Shown piece after piece: positions 1-6,523 of a stretch of 12,860 nucleotides of DNA. Made by a program: the position numbers and the translations under genes. The first letter of the stretch is position 1, and each line of letters begins with the position of its first letter. The DNA is from Chlamydiota bacterium. GTDB taxonomy: Bacteria; Chlamydiota; Chlamydiia; Chlamydiales; Waddliaceae. The notes beneath the pieces are model-generated. The model saw only the letters and a list, made by a program, of their open reading frames with translations, had not been told where the DNA came from and did not search any database. The stretch lies in NCBI GenBank assembly GCA_011065005.1, contig JAAKFP010000024.1, positions 1 to 12,860 of the forward strand, given 5' to 3'.

Positions 1-118
1 TGCCTACGCTTAACCCATTTGTTACCTCCAGGGCTCAAGGCTCGATACAGAATGTGTGTGGTCCACACTTTCCTGACTGGACTTTCACCAGCAAGAAACA
101 GTACGCTTCTTGGCGCAC
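1..118 (-). mobile_element. Group II intron-like 5' end fragment, running out of the window
   Basis: Read on the minus strand from 118 downward, the sequence begins GTGCGCC, which fits the conserved group II intron 5' end (GUGYG). It continues with GGTGAAAGTCC and later CTGGAGGTAAC, short motifs I associate with domain I of bacterial group II introns. No reverse transcriptase is inside the window; it would lie to the left of position 1. The minus-strand sequence just before position 118 is an inverted-repeat hairpin, and bacterial class C introns are known to insert next to terminator-like hairpins. The call rests on motif memory only. The stretch could instead be another kind of mobile-element end. 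Confidence 0.4.
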
Positions 119-197
119 CACAGTGAACACAGATTGGCTTGTCGTCGTACCGAAGTGCTCCAATCTGTGTTTATCTGTGTGCATCTGTGGTTAAAAT
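117..197. repeat. CACAGAT-family inverted repeat (partial copy) downstream of the basic membrane protein gene
   Basis: Arms of 12 bp, 126-137 and 160-171, are perfect reverse complements around a 22-nt loop. Positions 163-197 are identical over 35 nt to 10885-10919, the right arm of the larger repeat near 10.9 kb, so both belong to one family. The left arm here is shortened or different. The element ends about 20 bp beyond the stop codon of the minus-strand gene at 217, so its transcript would run into the hairpin. It could act as a terminator or a 3' stabiliser. There is no clear T-run. Confidence 0.75.
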
Positions 198-216
198 CAA
201 AGTTCGAAACCTGGGA

Positions 217-1695
217 TTACCCATTCGAAGACAAAACACTTCGTGTCCACTCACGGAGAAGAATCATTCCGTAATGGAATAGGACACGAACCCACGCAAG
301 CATCAGCCGAACTAAGTAAAATGCTCCACGAACAGCAACAAGGAAAAAAGTAACCCCTTTCTTGAGGGACTTATAGATTTTCTTTGGGGCGGCCTTCACC
401 TTTGGAATAAACCATTCAAGCCCCTGACCAAAGTATGATAACCCCTTGAGCACTGCACGGGAAATCTTCTGAAATCCTTTGGCGATCTTCTCTTGTAGAC
501 GCTTGGCCTTTTTGAAAATAGAACGACTAGAACGATAGAGCCTCCTATAGGGAAAAAATGCTATAGAAAAAAGTGAAATTACTGGTGTAGGAAAGACATG
601 AACAATTCCTTGTACAACAGAAACAACACTCTTCACAGTAGTTTTTAAAGCTCGATCAACACGGTCTGCGAATGACTCCCATCTTTCGCGAAACTTCTCC
701 TTACACCGATCCTTGAAATTGCCCGCACGATCCTTTAGCTTTCTATAAGATTGGTATCTCGATGAAATCCATTGAACAACAGGATCGGCAGCTCTCTGAT
801 ATGCACGACTTGCTGCTTCCCCCATTGAATTGACCATTTCCTTTACCTTCCCATAAGGTCGATAAATCGCACGATCAAGAACTTCTCGAAGGATTCTTTG
901 CGCCGTTTCGACAGCCCTTTGATAAGCTTCTTTAAAAATAACAGCCTTCTCCACGATCTGCATAAAGGGTTTTGCCATATATTGAAGTATGCCCTTCATG
1001 CCTTCACTAGCCTTTTGAAAAGCTACAGCCAGCTTTTCCTGAAGAGTGTTTGGAAGATAAATCAACGTATGCCTGACCCTCACTCTAATCTCGCTAAGTC
1101 TTTCTTGAAACACCTTAAGCTTTGCAAAAACACCGCTAAGATAGTTCTTAACCGGGGAAAAAGGTCTGATAAACCTTTGGTTCACCTGACGCATGGCGTG
1201 AATCACAGCGTTCCAACGAGACAGAGCAGCCTCTTTAATGCGAGAGATAAGTTCAGCAGCTTTCTTCATTTGAGATTGAAAGGATGCCAAAGCAGGATTT
1301 ATTCTGCCTCTGAGAGAATGCAAAACCCGCGAAAAGCGCTGCAATCCCCTCTTGGTGAAATTCAATGCTTTGGGAAACCCGAAGGTAATGAGCCAATGGG
1401 GTAGACCATAGCAGAAAATATAGGCCGGAAGAGCAAACGCCATAAAAGCATATTTGCCCACTTTGGCTACTACAACGAATTTTCCAGTAGCTAGCCCAAA
1501 ATTTCTTTCTTGGATCCGCAGGAAAAGTTCTCGTTCCAATCTTCGTTGCGGAGAGTCTAACATATCCCTTGAACCGGCATACATTTCGGCCCGATGCTTC
1601 ACCAACACTGAACGTGACTGCATCCGGACATCATATGGATTTGAATACAGGTCACATCTAGAAATACTATCGTTGTATACTCCCCCACGAGGCAT
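217..1695 (-). CDS. Large, strongly basic membrane-associated protein of unknown function
   Basis: I do not recognise this 492-residue protein. The ATG at 1695 is preceded by AAAGAG with 7-nt spacing. The GTG at 1701 would sit only 1 nt from that site, so ATG is preferred. A hydrophobic segment lies at about residues 80-108, a second at about 354-387 and a third at about 450-480. Between them are long, Lys/Arg- and aromatic-rich stretches that look like amphipathic helices, with a very high positive charge and no evident enzyme motif. Such composition suggests a protein lying along membranes or binding nucleic acid or acidic lipid. It runs divergently from the ribonuclease region and ends at a hairpin repeat. 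The long open frame and sensible ribosome site support a real gene; overlapping plus-strand frames look like shadows. Confidence 0.7.
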   Translation of the reverse strand: MPRGGVYNDSISRCDLYSNPYDVRMQSRSVLVKHRAEMYAGSRDMLDSPQRRLERELFLRIQERNFGLATGKFVVVAKVGKYAFMAFALPAYIFCYGLPHWLITFGFPKALNFTKRGLQRFSRVLHSLRGRINPALASFQSQMKKAAELISRIKEAALSRWNAVIHAMRQVNQRFIRPFSPVKNYLSGVFAKLKVFQERLSEIRVRVRHTLIYLPNTLQEKLAVAFQKASEGMKGILQYMAKPFMQIVEKAVIFKEAYQRAVETAQRILREVLDRAIYRPYGKVKEMVNSMGEAASRAYQRAADPVVQWISSRYQSYRKLKDRAGNFKDRCKEKFRERWESFADRVDRALKTTVKSVVSVVQGIVHVFPTPVISLFSIAFFPYRRLYRSSRSIFKKAKRLQEKIAKGFQKISRAVLKGLSYFGQGLEWFIPKVKAAPKKIYKSLKKGVTFFLVAVRGAFYLVRLMLAWVRVLFHYGMILLREWTRSVLSSNG

Positions 1696-1769
1696 AATCA
1701 CACTCTTTATATAGTCTTATTAATTAAAATTAATTATGCTCTTTTTATTATTAAAATGCAAGTAAAAAG

Positions 1770-1917
1770 GGTAAGCGTTCACCCAATGGTGTCAACTTAA
1801 AAAATAAAATTAAACGCAAAGGTGAAAAGACGCAAAGAAATTTAGGATACTTAGCGTCTTAGCGCCTTTGCGTTGAAAATCTTAGATTAAGTTGACACCA
1901 TTGGGTGAACGCTTACC
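1770..1917. repeat. Nested inverted repeat, MITE/REP-like
   Basis: Outer arms 1770-1800 and 1887-1917 are perfect 31-bp reverse complements, beginning GGTAAGCGTTCACCCAATGG on the left. Inside them is a second, imperfect hairpin: 1813-1822 pairs with 1865-1874 (AACGCAAAGG/CCTTTGCGTT) and 1827-1833 with 1854-1860. The whole element is 148 bp, has no coding capacity and no obvious target duplication. Size and symmetry fit a non-autonomous palindromic element in the space upstream of two divergent genes. I cannot tell which transposase, if any, would move it. Confidence 0.85.
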
Positions 1918-1935
1918 TTCGTGGTTAGAAACCAT

Positions 1936-2076
1936 GCAAAAATAACTTACACATTTCTGATACCACAGCATCTTCATCTGCTACGTTGCAAATCCTTGAA
2001 AACTAAGAAGTTGGCTGCGGATTTGCGCCTTGCAGCTGAAGCGCTGTGATATCAGAAATGTATAACTTATTTTTAC
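1936..2076. repeat. Long imperfect inverted repeat (about 60-bp arms)
   Basis: The left arm 1936-1995 and right arm 2019-2076 are reverse complements at roughly 80-85% identity with small indels. The best blocks are ACATTTCTGATA against TATCAGAAATGT, and GCAAATCC against GGATTTGC. A 23-nt spacer separates them. The arms share no sequence with the neighbouring 1770-1917 element, so this is a distinct repeat family. Together the two elements fill most of the 474-bp gap between the minus-strand gene and the small basic genes, leaving the promoter at 2112-2140. Confidence 0.75.
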
Positions 2077-2111
2077 ACAGTTCCTTAATATGATGACTGA
2101 GCGATACACGC

Positions 2112-2140
2112 TTGCAATATTTCCTTGAAATGCTTATAAT
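2112..2140 (+). promoter_or_regulatory. Sigma-70-type promoter for the small basic protein genes
   Basis: TTGCAA (2112-2117) and a perfect TATAAT (2135-2140) are separated by exactly 17 bp. The predicted start of transcription near 2147 gives a leader of about 22 nt with AAGGAG at 2156-2161, 7 nt before the ATG at 2169. This is the best promoter in the window. It probably drives the two tiny genes, and read-through into ybeY is possible. Confidence 0.75.
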
Positions 2141-2168
2141 GTACCACTAACAGCTAAGGAGCATAGAA

Positions 2169-2342
2169 ATGGTACGTATTAGCAAGCAAAACAGAAGACG
2201 AAACGTCAGCCCTCGTAGACGACGCCCCGAGAGTAGCAAAACAGGCCCACTAAAGGATAATCTCCCCAACGGCTACAAAGAACATGTCAACGCCGTAGAG
2301 TGTGACGTTAACCATATGGTTTTCATTCCAAAAATTAAGTAA
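2169..2342 (+). CDS. Tiny basic conserved protein (57 aa), CT421.1-like
   Basis: A 57-residue protein with an Arg-rich N-terminal half (NRRRNV and RRRR runs) followed by a neutral tail ending VFIPKIK. AAGGAG lies 7 nt upstream of the ATG, behind a near-consensus promoter. No enzyme motif is visible; the composition suggests binding to RNA or the ribosome. From memory, Chlamydia carries a pair of short genes (CT421.1 and CT421.2) immediately before the ybeY homologue CT422, and the position here matches. The assignment is by position and general resemblance, so the family is unconfirmed. The gene is in series with the next one, 19 bp apart. Confidence 0.75.
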   Translation: MVRISKQNRRRNVSPRRRRPESSKTGPLKDNLPNGYKEHVNAVECDVNHMVFIPKIK

Positions 2343-2361
2343 GAAATAAGAGAAGGTTATC

Positions 2362-2520
2362 ATGTCCAGACATCCCAGCTTTGGAAAAAGTAGTAAAGGC
2401 GTAAAAAAACGTAATGTCCTGAAACGATTCGAGAGAATCGACAAACTTAAAGCCTTAGGGCGTTGGGACGAAAAAGAGAATAAAAAGATTACCGGATTAC
2501 CAAAAACTCCTGTTGCTTAA
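2362..2520 (+). CDS. Small basic protein of the PVC group (52 aa)
   Basis: The 52-residue protein has the pattern I associate with the 'small basic protein' family of Chlamydiae/Verrucomicrobia (TIGR04137, from memory). It begins MSRHPSFGKSS, the core reads KKRNVLKRFERIDKLKALGR followed by WDE, and the end is GLPKTPVA. AGAAGG lies 5 nt before the ATG. The function of the family is unknown to me; small size, basic charge and high expression signals suggest a ribosome-associated role. It follows the preceding tiny gene by 19 bp and precedes ybeY by 120 bp. Confidence 0.85.
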   Translation: MSRHPSFGKSSKGVKKRNVLKRFERIDKLKALGRWDEKENKKITGLPKTPVA

Positions 2521-2549
2521 TCATTCCCTTCATTGCTACATTTTGCGTT

Positions 2550-2577
2550 TTGTAAATAATCTATTATTTGCTATAGA
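2550..2577 (+). promoter_or_regulatory. Possible weak promoter before ybeY
   Basis: TTGTAA (2550-2555) and TATAGA (2572-2577) are separated by 16 bp in an AT-rich 120-bp gap ahead of the GTG of ybeY. Each hexamer matches consensus at four of six positions. Transcription from the 2112 promoter could serve equally well, as no terminator is evident after 2520. Confidence 0.25.
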
Positions 2578-2640
2578 GATAAATTACCGAGCGAAAGGTG
2601 TAGCCATTTCGTTTAGGTAGATATCGGAACGATAGATAAC

Positions 2641-3093
2641 GTGGACATTCATATATTTGACCAACAATTCGACCTCAAAATATCTCACTCATCCGTAGAA
2701 GATATTGTTCAGGAGGTTCTTTCACTTGAAGAGCAAAGTTGTGACGAGGTTTCAATTCATTTCGTTGACACTCCCACAATTTGCAAGCTGCACAAGCAAT
2801 ATTTTAATGATTCATCTACAACAGATTGCATTTCCTTCCCCATTGATTCCCCTGAAGAAGGGGGATACTGCCTTCTAGGGGAAGTATTTGTCTGCCCGAA
2901 AACAGCCATTGAATATGCAAAAAAGCACAATACAGATCCACACCAAGAGACAACTTTATATCTTGTTCACGGTATATTGCATCTGCTAGGATATGATGAT
3001 CAATATGAGGCAGAACCCGAGATGAGAGCTGCTGAGGAACGCCAGATGAAAAACCTGTCCAAGCGCAACCTTGTTCTCGGAACAAACATCTAA
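2641..3093 (+). CDS. ybeY: Endoribonuclease YbeY (rRNA maturation factor)
   Basis: YbeY is a zinc-dependent single-strand endoribonuclease acting in 16S rRNA 3'-end maturation and ribosome quality control. The 150-residue length is normal. Family motifs are in order: TDCISFP at 61-67, LGEVFVCP at 79-86, and the zinc motif HGILHLLGYDD at 110-120. H110 and H114 match the first two ligands. The usual third ligand (GYDH) is Asp here, D120. The first codon is GTG with a weak ribosome site; no better start is in reach. The downstream CorC-like gene follows after 14 bp, so the genes are cotranscribed. Linkage of ybeY to corC-type genes is common in bacteria. Confidence 0.93.
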   Translation: MDIHIFDQQFDLKISHSSVEDIVQEVLSLEEQSCDEVSIHFVDTPTICKLHKQYFNDSSTTDCISFPIDSPEEGGYCLLGEVFVCPKTAIEYAKKHNTDPHQETTLYLVHGILHLLGYDDQYEAEPEMRAAEERQMKNLSKRNLVLGTNI

Positions 3094-3107
3094 ACTAAGG
3101 AGGAATT

Positions 3108-4478
3108 TTGTTCGTATTATCCCTGTTGAGCATTTCTTTAATCTTTTTAATCGGTACTGCTTTCCTAGTAGCGTTTAATGTTGCGATGCGGCGCATGCAT
3201 TTGCAAGAGCATAAAATTGAAACCTCAACGAAGCTATTCTTTTACCGTCCGATTCACGTTTATTTCTTGCCTGATTTTGAGTATGAAGGGCTTCTATGTG
3301 CTAATATTGCAGCACAGTCCATTACCCGCTTTTTCTATATTTTTACAGCACCACTGCTATTGCTCGCGTCAGAATACACAGTTCATTTGGACCTGTTAAC
3401 TTATTTCATTCTCGTTGTCATTGGTTTTATCGTTACCTCTTTTGTCTTTGCCGACTACCTCCCAAGAATCGTTGCGGCTAAATTTCCTGAAACGGTCCAC
3501 AAATTCTGCGCTCCAATTGCTTCCCTGTTTATGCTGCTTGCCTTTCCTATAACTTATGTCAGCTTAAAATTGTTTCGTTCACAGTTTCGCTCGATCTCTT
3601 TTGAGGAACCACTGACCCAAACAAAAAGAGAAATCATAGACATCATTCAAAAAACCAAAGTGGGCCCCGAGCTCAATGTCCATGAGAAAAAACTTATCGA
3701 ATCTGTACTCCGATTTAAAGATAGAATTGCTCGAGAAGTTATGGTCCCACGTGTTGATGTTTTCAGCCTCGCTGCAGACACCCCCATTAAAGAAGCCGTC
3801 AAACTCATCGAAGAAGAGGGATATAGTCGAATTCCAGTATATCGCAACACCGTTGATAACATCGTTGGAGTTTTGATGTACAAAGACGTACTAAATACTT
3901 TTATGAAGTACGTCGAAAAAGGAAACGATCTATCCATACTCGAAGCTCCAGTAGAATCTATTCAAAAAGGCATTTTGTATACCCCAGAAACGAAAAAAAT
4001 CTCTAACCTGCTTCTGGAGTTCCGAAAGAAAAAGGTTCACCTAGCAATCGTTGTTGACGAGTACGGCGGCACGGAGGGAATCGTATCGATCGAAGATATC
4101 CTCGAAGAGATTGTTGGCGAGATCGCTGATGAGTACGACGAAGAAGAGGAGGAGCTGTTTTTCGCACAACACGACGGCTCATGGATCGTTGATGCTCGCA
4201 TGAACATTTTGGATGCAGAGCAACAACTCGGAATCATTATCCCTCAAGAAGGAGACTATGATACCATCGGTGGGTATATCTTCCACTGTACCGGAGCGAT
4301 TCCATCAAAAGGGCTTGTCATTCATCAAGAGGAATTTCAGATTGAAATTCTCCGTTCCAACGAGCGACGGGTAGAGAAAGTGCGTATCAAACCGATTACA
4401 AAGCCCGAAGATGATGAAGACACAGGACAACATGACAATCCAGAAAAATCGAAATATCAGGAAGGAACAGAAAAATGA
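3108..4478 (+). CDS. CNNM/CorC-HlyC family membrane protein (TlyC-like)
   Basis: A 456-residue protein with the family's full architecture. The N-terminal DUF21/CNNM membrane domain has hydrophobic segments near 1-25, 65-90, 96-115 and 133-155. A CBS pair follows at about 208-340, with REVMVPRVDVFSL (209-221), SRIPVYRN (240-247) and VVDEYGGTEGIVSIEDILEE (315-334). A CorC_HlyC domain covers about 352-428 (GDYDTIGGYIF at 382-392), then an acidic tail. CNNM/CorC proteins are linked to Mg2+ or Co2+ export and the family is often annotated 'hemolysin', as in chlamydial TlyC. The start is TTG at 3108 behind a strong AAGGAGGA placed rather close (about 4 nt from GGAGG). The stop overlaps the rny start by 4 bp (ATGA), implying coupled translation. 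Confidence 0.93.
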   Translation: MFVLSLLSISLIFLIGTAFLVAFNVAMRRMHLQEHKIETSTKLFFYRPIHVYFLPDFEYEGLLCANIAAQSITRFFYIFTAPLLLLASEYTVHLDLLTYFILVVIGFIVTSFVFADYLPRIVAAKFPETVHKFCAPIASLFMLLAFPITYVSLKLFRSQFRSISFEEPLTQTKREIIDIIQKTKVGPELNVHEKKLIESVLRFKDRIAREVMVPRVDVFSLAADTPIKEAVKLIEEEGYSRIPVYRNTVDNIVGVLMYKDVLNTFMKYVEKGNDLSILEAPVESIQKGILYTPETKKISNLLLEFRKKKVHLAIVVDEYGGTEGIVSIEDILEEIVGEIADEYDEEEEELFFAQHDGSWIVDARMNILDAEQQLGIIIPQEGDYDTIGGYIFHCTGAIPSKGLVIHQEEFQIEILRSNERRVEKVRIKPITKPEDDEDTGQHDNPEKSKYQEGTEK

Positions 4479-6034
4479 CACTTGAAGAACTGGAATATTA
4501 CATCTCCTTTTTTTTTATCGGTTGCTTTTGTGGAAGTATCTGTTTTTGGCTTTTCCACCGCATGAAGCTTGGATGTTATCAAAGCATTGCTGCGGGAATC
4601 ATTCAAAAAAGCGAGTTCGATGCCGAACAGATAAGGAATAAAGGGGAAATCGAACTCAAGCAAAAGCAAGTGGACCTACAGTGTGAGTTTGAAAAAACTA
4701 AAAGTGCAGAACGTCAAAAGTTGCAACGCGAAGAAACTCGACTTAAACAAAGGGAAGATAAACTTGAAGCTCGAATGAATCTGATCGATAAAAAAATCTC
4801 TCAGGTGGAAAAAACGGAAACCTTAGTAAATGAAAGCCAACAACAGCTAGAAGAGGAGAAAGAACAGCTTGCTAAAAGCCAGTCAAATCTCCTTGGAGAA
4901 CTTGAAAAAATCTCTGGTCTAACAGCAAACGAAGCCAAAGAGATGCTCGTCGAGAAACTTAAAGATGAGATCAATACTGATGCAGCAAACCTTATTCGAC
5001 GGCGGCAAAAAGAAGCGGAAGAAGAAGCAGAACAAAAGGCAACGAGAATCCTCTCTACGGTAATCAATAGGCTAGCAGTCCCCTGTGTTTCCGAGGTTAC
5101 CGTGAACACCGTTTCTTTGCCGAGTGACGAAATGAAAGGACGGATTATTGGGCGTGAAGGACGAAACATACGAGCACTGGAACGGGCAACAGGAGTGAAT
5201 ATCAGTATCGATGATACCCCTGGGGCTGTCGTATTGTCTGGCTTTGACCCCGTTCGGCTTTATGTTGCCAAAAATGCTCTTACAGAACTTGTTATGGACG
5301 GAAGGATCCATCCCACAAAAATTGAAGAAGCCGTAGAAAAAGCACAACAAAATGTTCAGAAAAAAATCAACGAACATGGAGAAGACGCCGCCCTCCGTAC
5401 AGGCCAAATGAACCTCCATCCCGAATTAATCACTCTCCTCGGCAAGCTCAAATTCCGTTATAGCTACGGTCAGAATGTCCTTGACCACTCCCTAGAGGTT
5501 AGTCACCTGATGGGCATGATCGCAGCGGAACTCCACCTGGATGTTCGCATGGCCAAAAGGATAGGATTACTCCACGACATTGGCAAAGCGGTCTCCCATG
5601 AGGTTGAAGGAACACACGCCGTCATTGGTCATGATTTTGCCCTTAAGTGTGGAGAATCCCCCGAAGTAGCCAATGGCATTGGATGCCATCACCATGAGAT
5701 GGAACCTACCACCGTTGAAGGAAGTTTTTGCAGTGCTGCTGACGCCATTTCCGCTTCTCGCCCCGGCGTTCGCGCTGAAGCTGTAGAAGAATACCTTAAG
5801 AGAATCAAACGGCTAGAGGAGATAGCCTATGAGTATCCCGGCATTGACAAAGCTTACGCCATGCAAGCCGGCAGAGAGCTGTGTATCGTGGTCCAACCTG
5901 AAGTAATTAACGACGACAGACTCATAACCTTAGCGCGCGATCTGACCAAACGAATAGAAAATGAGCTCCACTACCCTGGAAAGATCAAGGTTACCGTCAT
6001 TCGGGAAAAACGCGCCATCAAATACGCCATGTGA
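4475..6034 (+). CDS. rny: Ribonuclease Y
   Basis: RNase Y is a membrane-anchored endoribonuclease that starts mRNA decay. The 519 residues show the canonical layout: an N-terminal membrane helix (about 8-27), a long Lys/Glu/Gln-rich coiled coil (about 45-195), a KH domain with GRIIGREGRNIRALE (222-236), and an HD domain. In the HD domain H338, the H367-D368 pair in LLHDIGK, H381, the HHH cluster 405-407 and D423 are all present. The C-terminal domain ends in VTVIREKRAIKYAM. The ATG overlaps the stop of the CorC-like gene, with AAGGAA 7 nt upstream. All catalytic residues are kept, so it should be active. Sharing an operon with ybeY places two ribonucleases under common control. Confidence 0.97.
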   Translation: MTLEELEYYISFFFIGCFCGSICFWLFHRMKLGCYQSIAAGIIQKSEFDAEQIRNKGEIELKQKQVDLQCEFEKTKSAERQKLQREETRLKQREDKLEARMNLIDKKISQVEKTETLVNESQQQLEEEKEQLAKSQSNLLGELEKISGLTANEAKEMLVEKLKDEINTDAANLIRRRQKEAEEEAEQKATRILSTVINRLAVPCVSEVTVNTVSLPSDEMKGRIIGREGRNIRALERATGVNISIDDTPGAVVLSGFDPVRLYVAKNALTELVMDGRIHPTKIEEAVEKAQQNVQKKINEHGEDAALRTGQMNLHPELITLLGKLKFRYSYGQNVLDHSLEVSHLMGMIAAELHLDVRMAKRIGLLHDIGKAVSHEVEGTHAVIGHDFALKCGESPEVANGIGCHHHEMEPTTVEGSFCSAADAISASRPGVRAEAVEEYLKRIKRLEEIAYEYPGIDKAYAMQAGRELCIVVQPEVINDDRLITLARDLTKRIENELHYPGKIKVTVIREKRAIKYAM

Positions 6035-6117
6035 CCACATCGTACATCCGATTAAATTCAAGAATTAACAAAAAGACCATTCGACACCTAGCTAAAAGAA
6101 CCATATTCGTGCCCGTG

Positions 6118-6205
6118 TGCGTGCCCGTGCCCGATTATCGTGTAGCCATCAATACTCTTAACACCAAGATAACTATGGCAACAAACTATCTGGCACGGGC
6201 ACGCA
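6118..6205. repeat. GTGCCC-rich inverted repeat
   Basis: Fourteen-base arms 6118-6131 (TGCGTGCCCGTGCC) and 6192-6205 (GGCACGGGCACGCA) are perfect reverse complements around a 60-nt spacer. The left side also contains direct GTGCCC iterations (6108-6133). It lies about 85 bp after the rny stop. With so long a spacer and no T-run it is not a convincing terminator. The nearby short frame starting at 6031 runs into the next repeat and is not regarded as a gene. Confidence 0.7.
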
Positions 6206-6263
6206 TCCTTGTTATCTATATGTCTATTTTTCGTCTTGAAACACTGCTCTCAGAGATCTTTTA

Positions 6264-6449
6264 TCAGCCTGAAAGGCTGGAATTGCAACAGCCCAGGGCA
6301 ACGCCCTGGGAAAGGTTTGAAAGAGATCCGGCAGGCCTGTAGGGCTGCCAGATTCAATCCTTCTGGCAGCCCTACAGGCTGCTATGCCTCTTATCGGCTT
6401 TTCCCAGGGCGCTGCCCCGGGCTGTTGCAATTCCAGCCTTTCAGGCTGA
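6264..6449. repeat. 186-nt compound palindromic element between rny and the TPR pseudogene
   Basis: Outer arms 6264-6299 and 6414-6449 match as reverse complements at 35 of 36 positions. The next block, 6302-6313 with 6400-6411, is perfect over 12 bp. The apical stem, 6336-6352 with 6362-6378, is perfect over 17 bp around a 9-nt loop. The left arm holds its own short palindrome (CCCAGGGCAACGCCCTGGG). Because the element is nearly self-complementary, both strands give similar spurious peptides (QPERLELQQP on each), which explains the open frames here. It is GC-rich, unlike its surroundings, and lies between convergent genes, so it may block transcription from both sides. Confidence 0.9.
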
Positions 6450-6523
6450 ATCCAAATGTCGAAAGTCGAGTCTGTGAGCTCATGTGTGCTCTGTGGTGAA
6501 TTACGCAACAAAGCTAATGAGAA

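Noticed and set aside
898-1404. A 168-codon plus-strand frame opposite the basic membrane protein
   Set aside because: Antisense to a longer minus-strand gene with a good start; no recognisable domain or ribosome site.
2250-2444. A 64-codon minus-strand frame across the two tiny basic genes
   Set aside because: The plus-strand genes have a promoter, ribosome sites and family resemblance; the minus frame has none.
6108-6133. Iterated GTGCCC motif as a CRISPR or tandem-repeat array
   Set aside because: Only a few 6-bp iterations without spacers; it is one arm of a short inverted repeat.
6031-6511. Overlapping short open frames on both strands (6031-6342 plus, 6209-6499 plus, 6224-6511 minus)
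   Set aside because: They are produced by the palindromic element at 6264-6449, which reads similarly on both strands. They lack ribosome sites and protein-like composition outside it.
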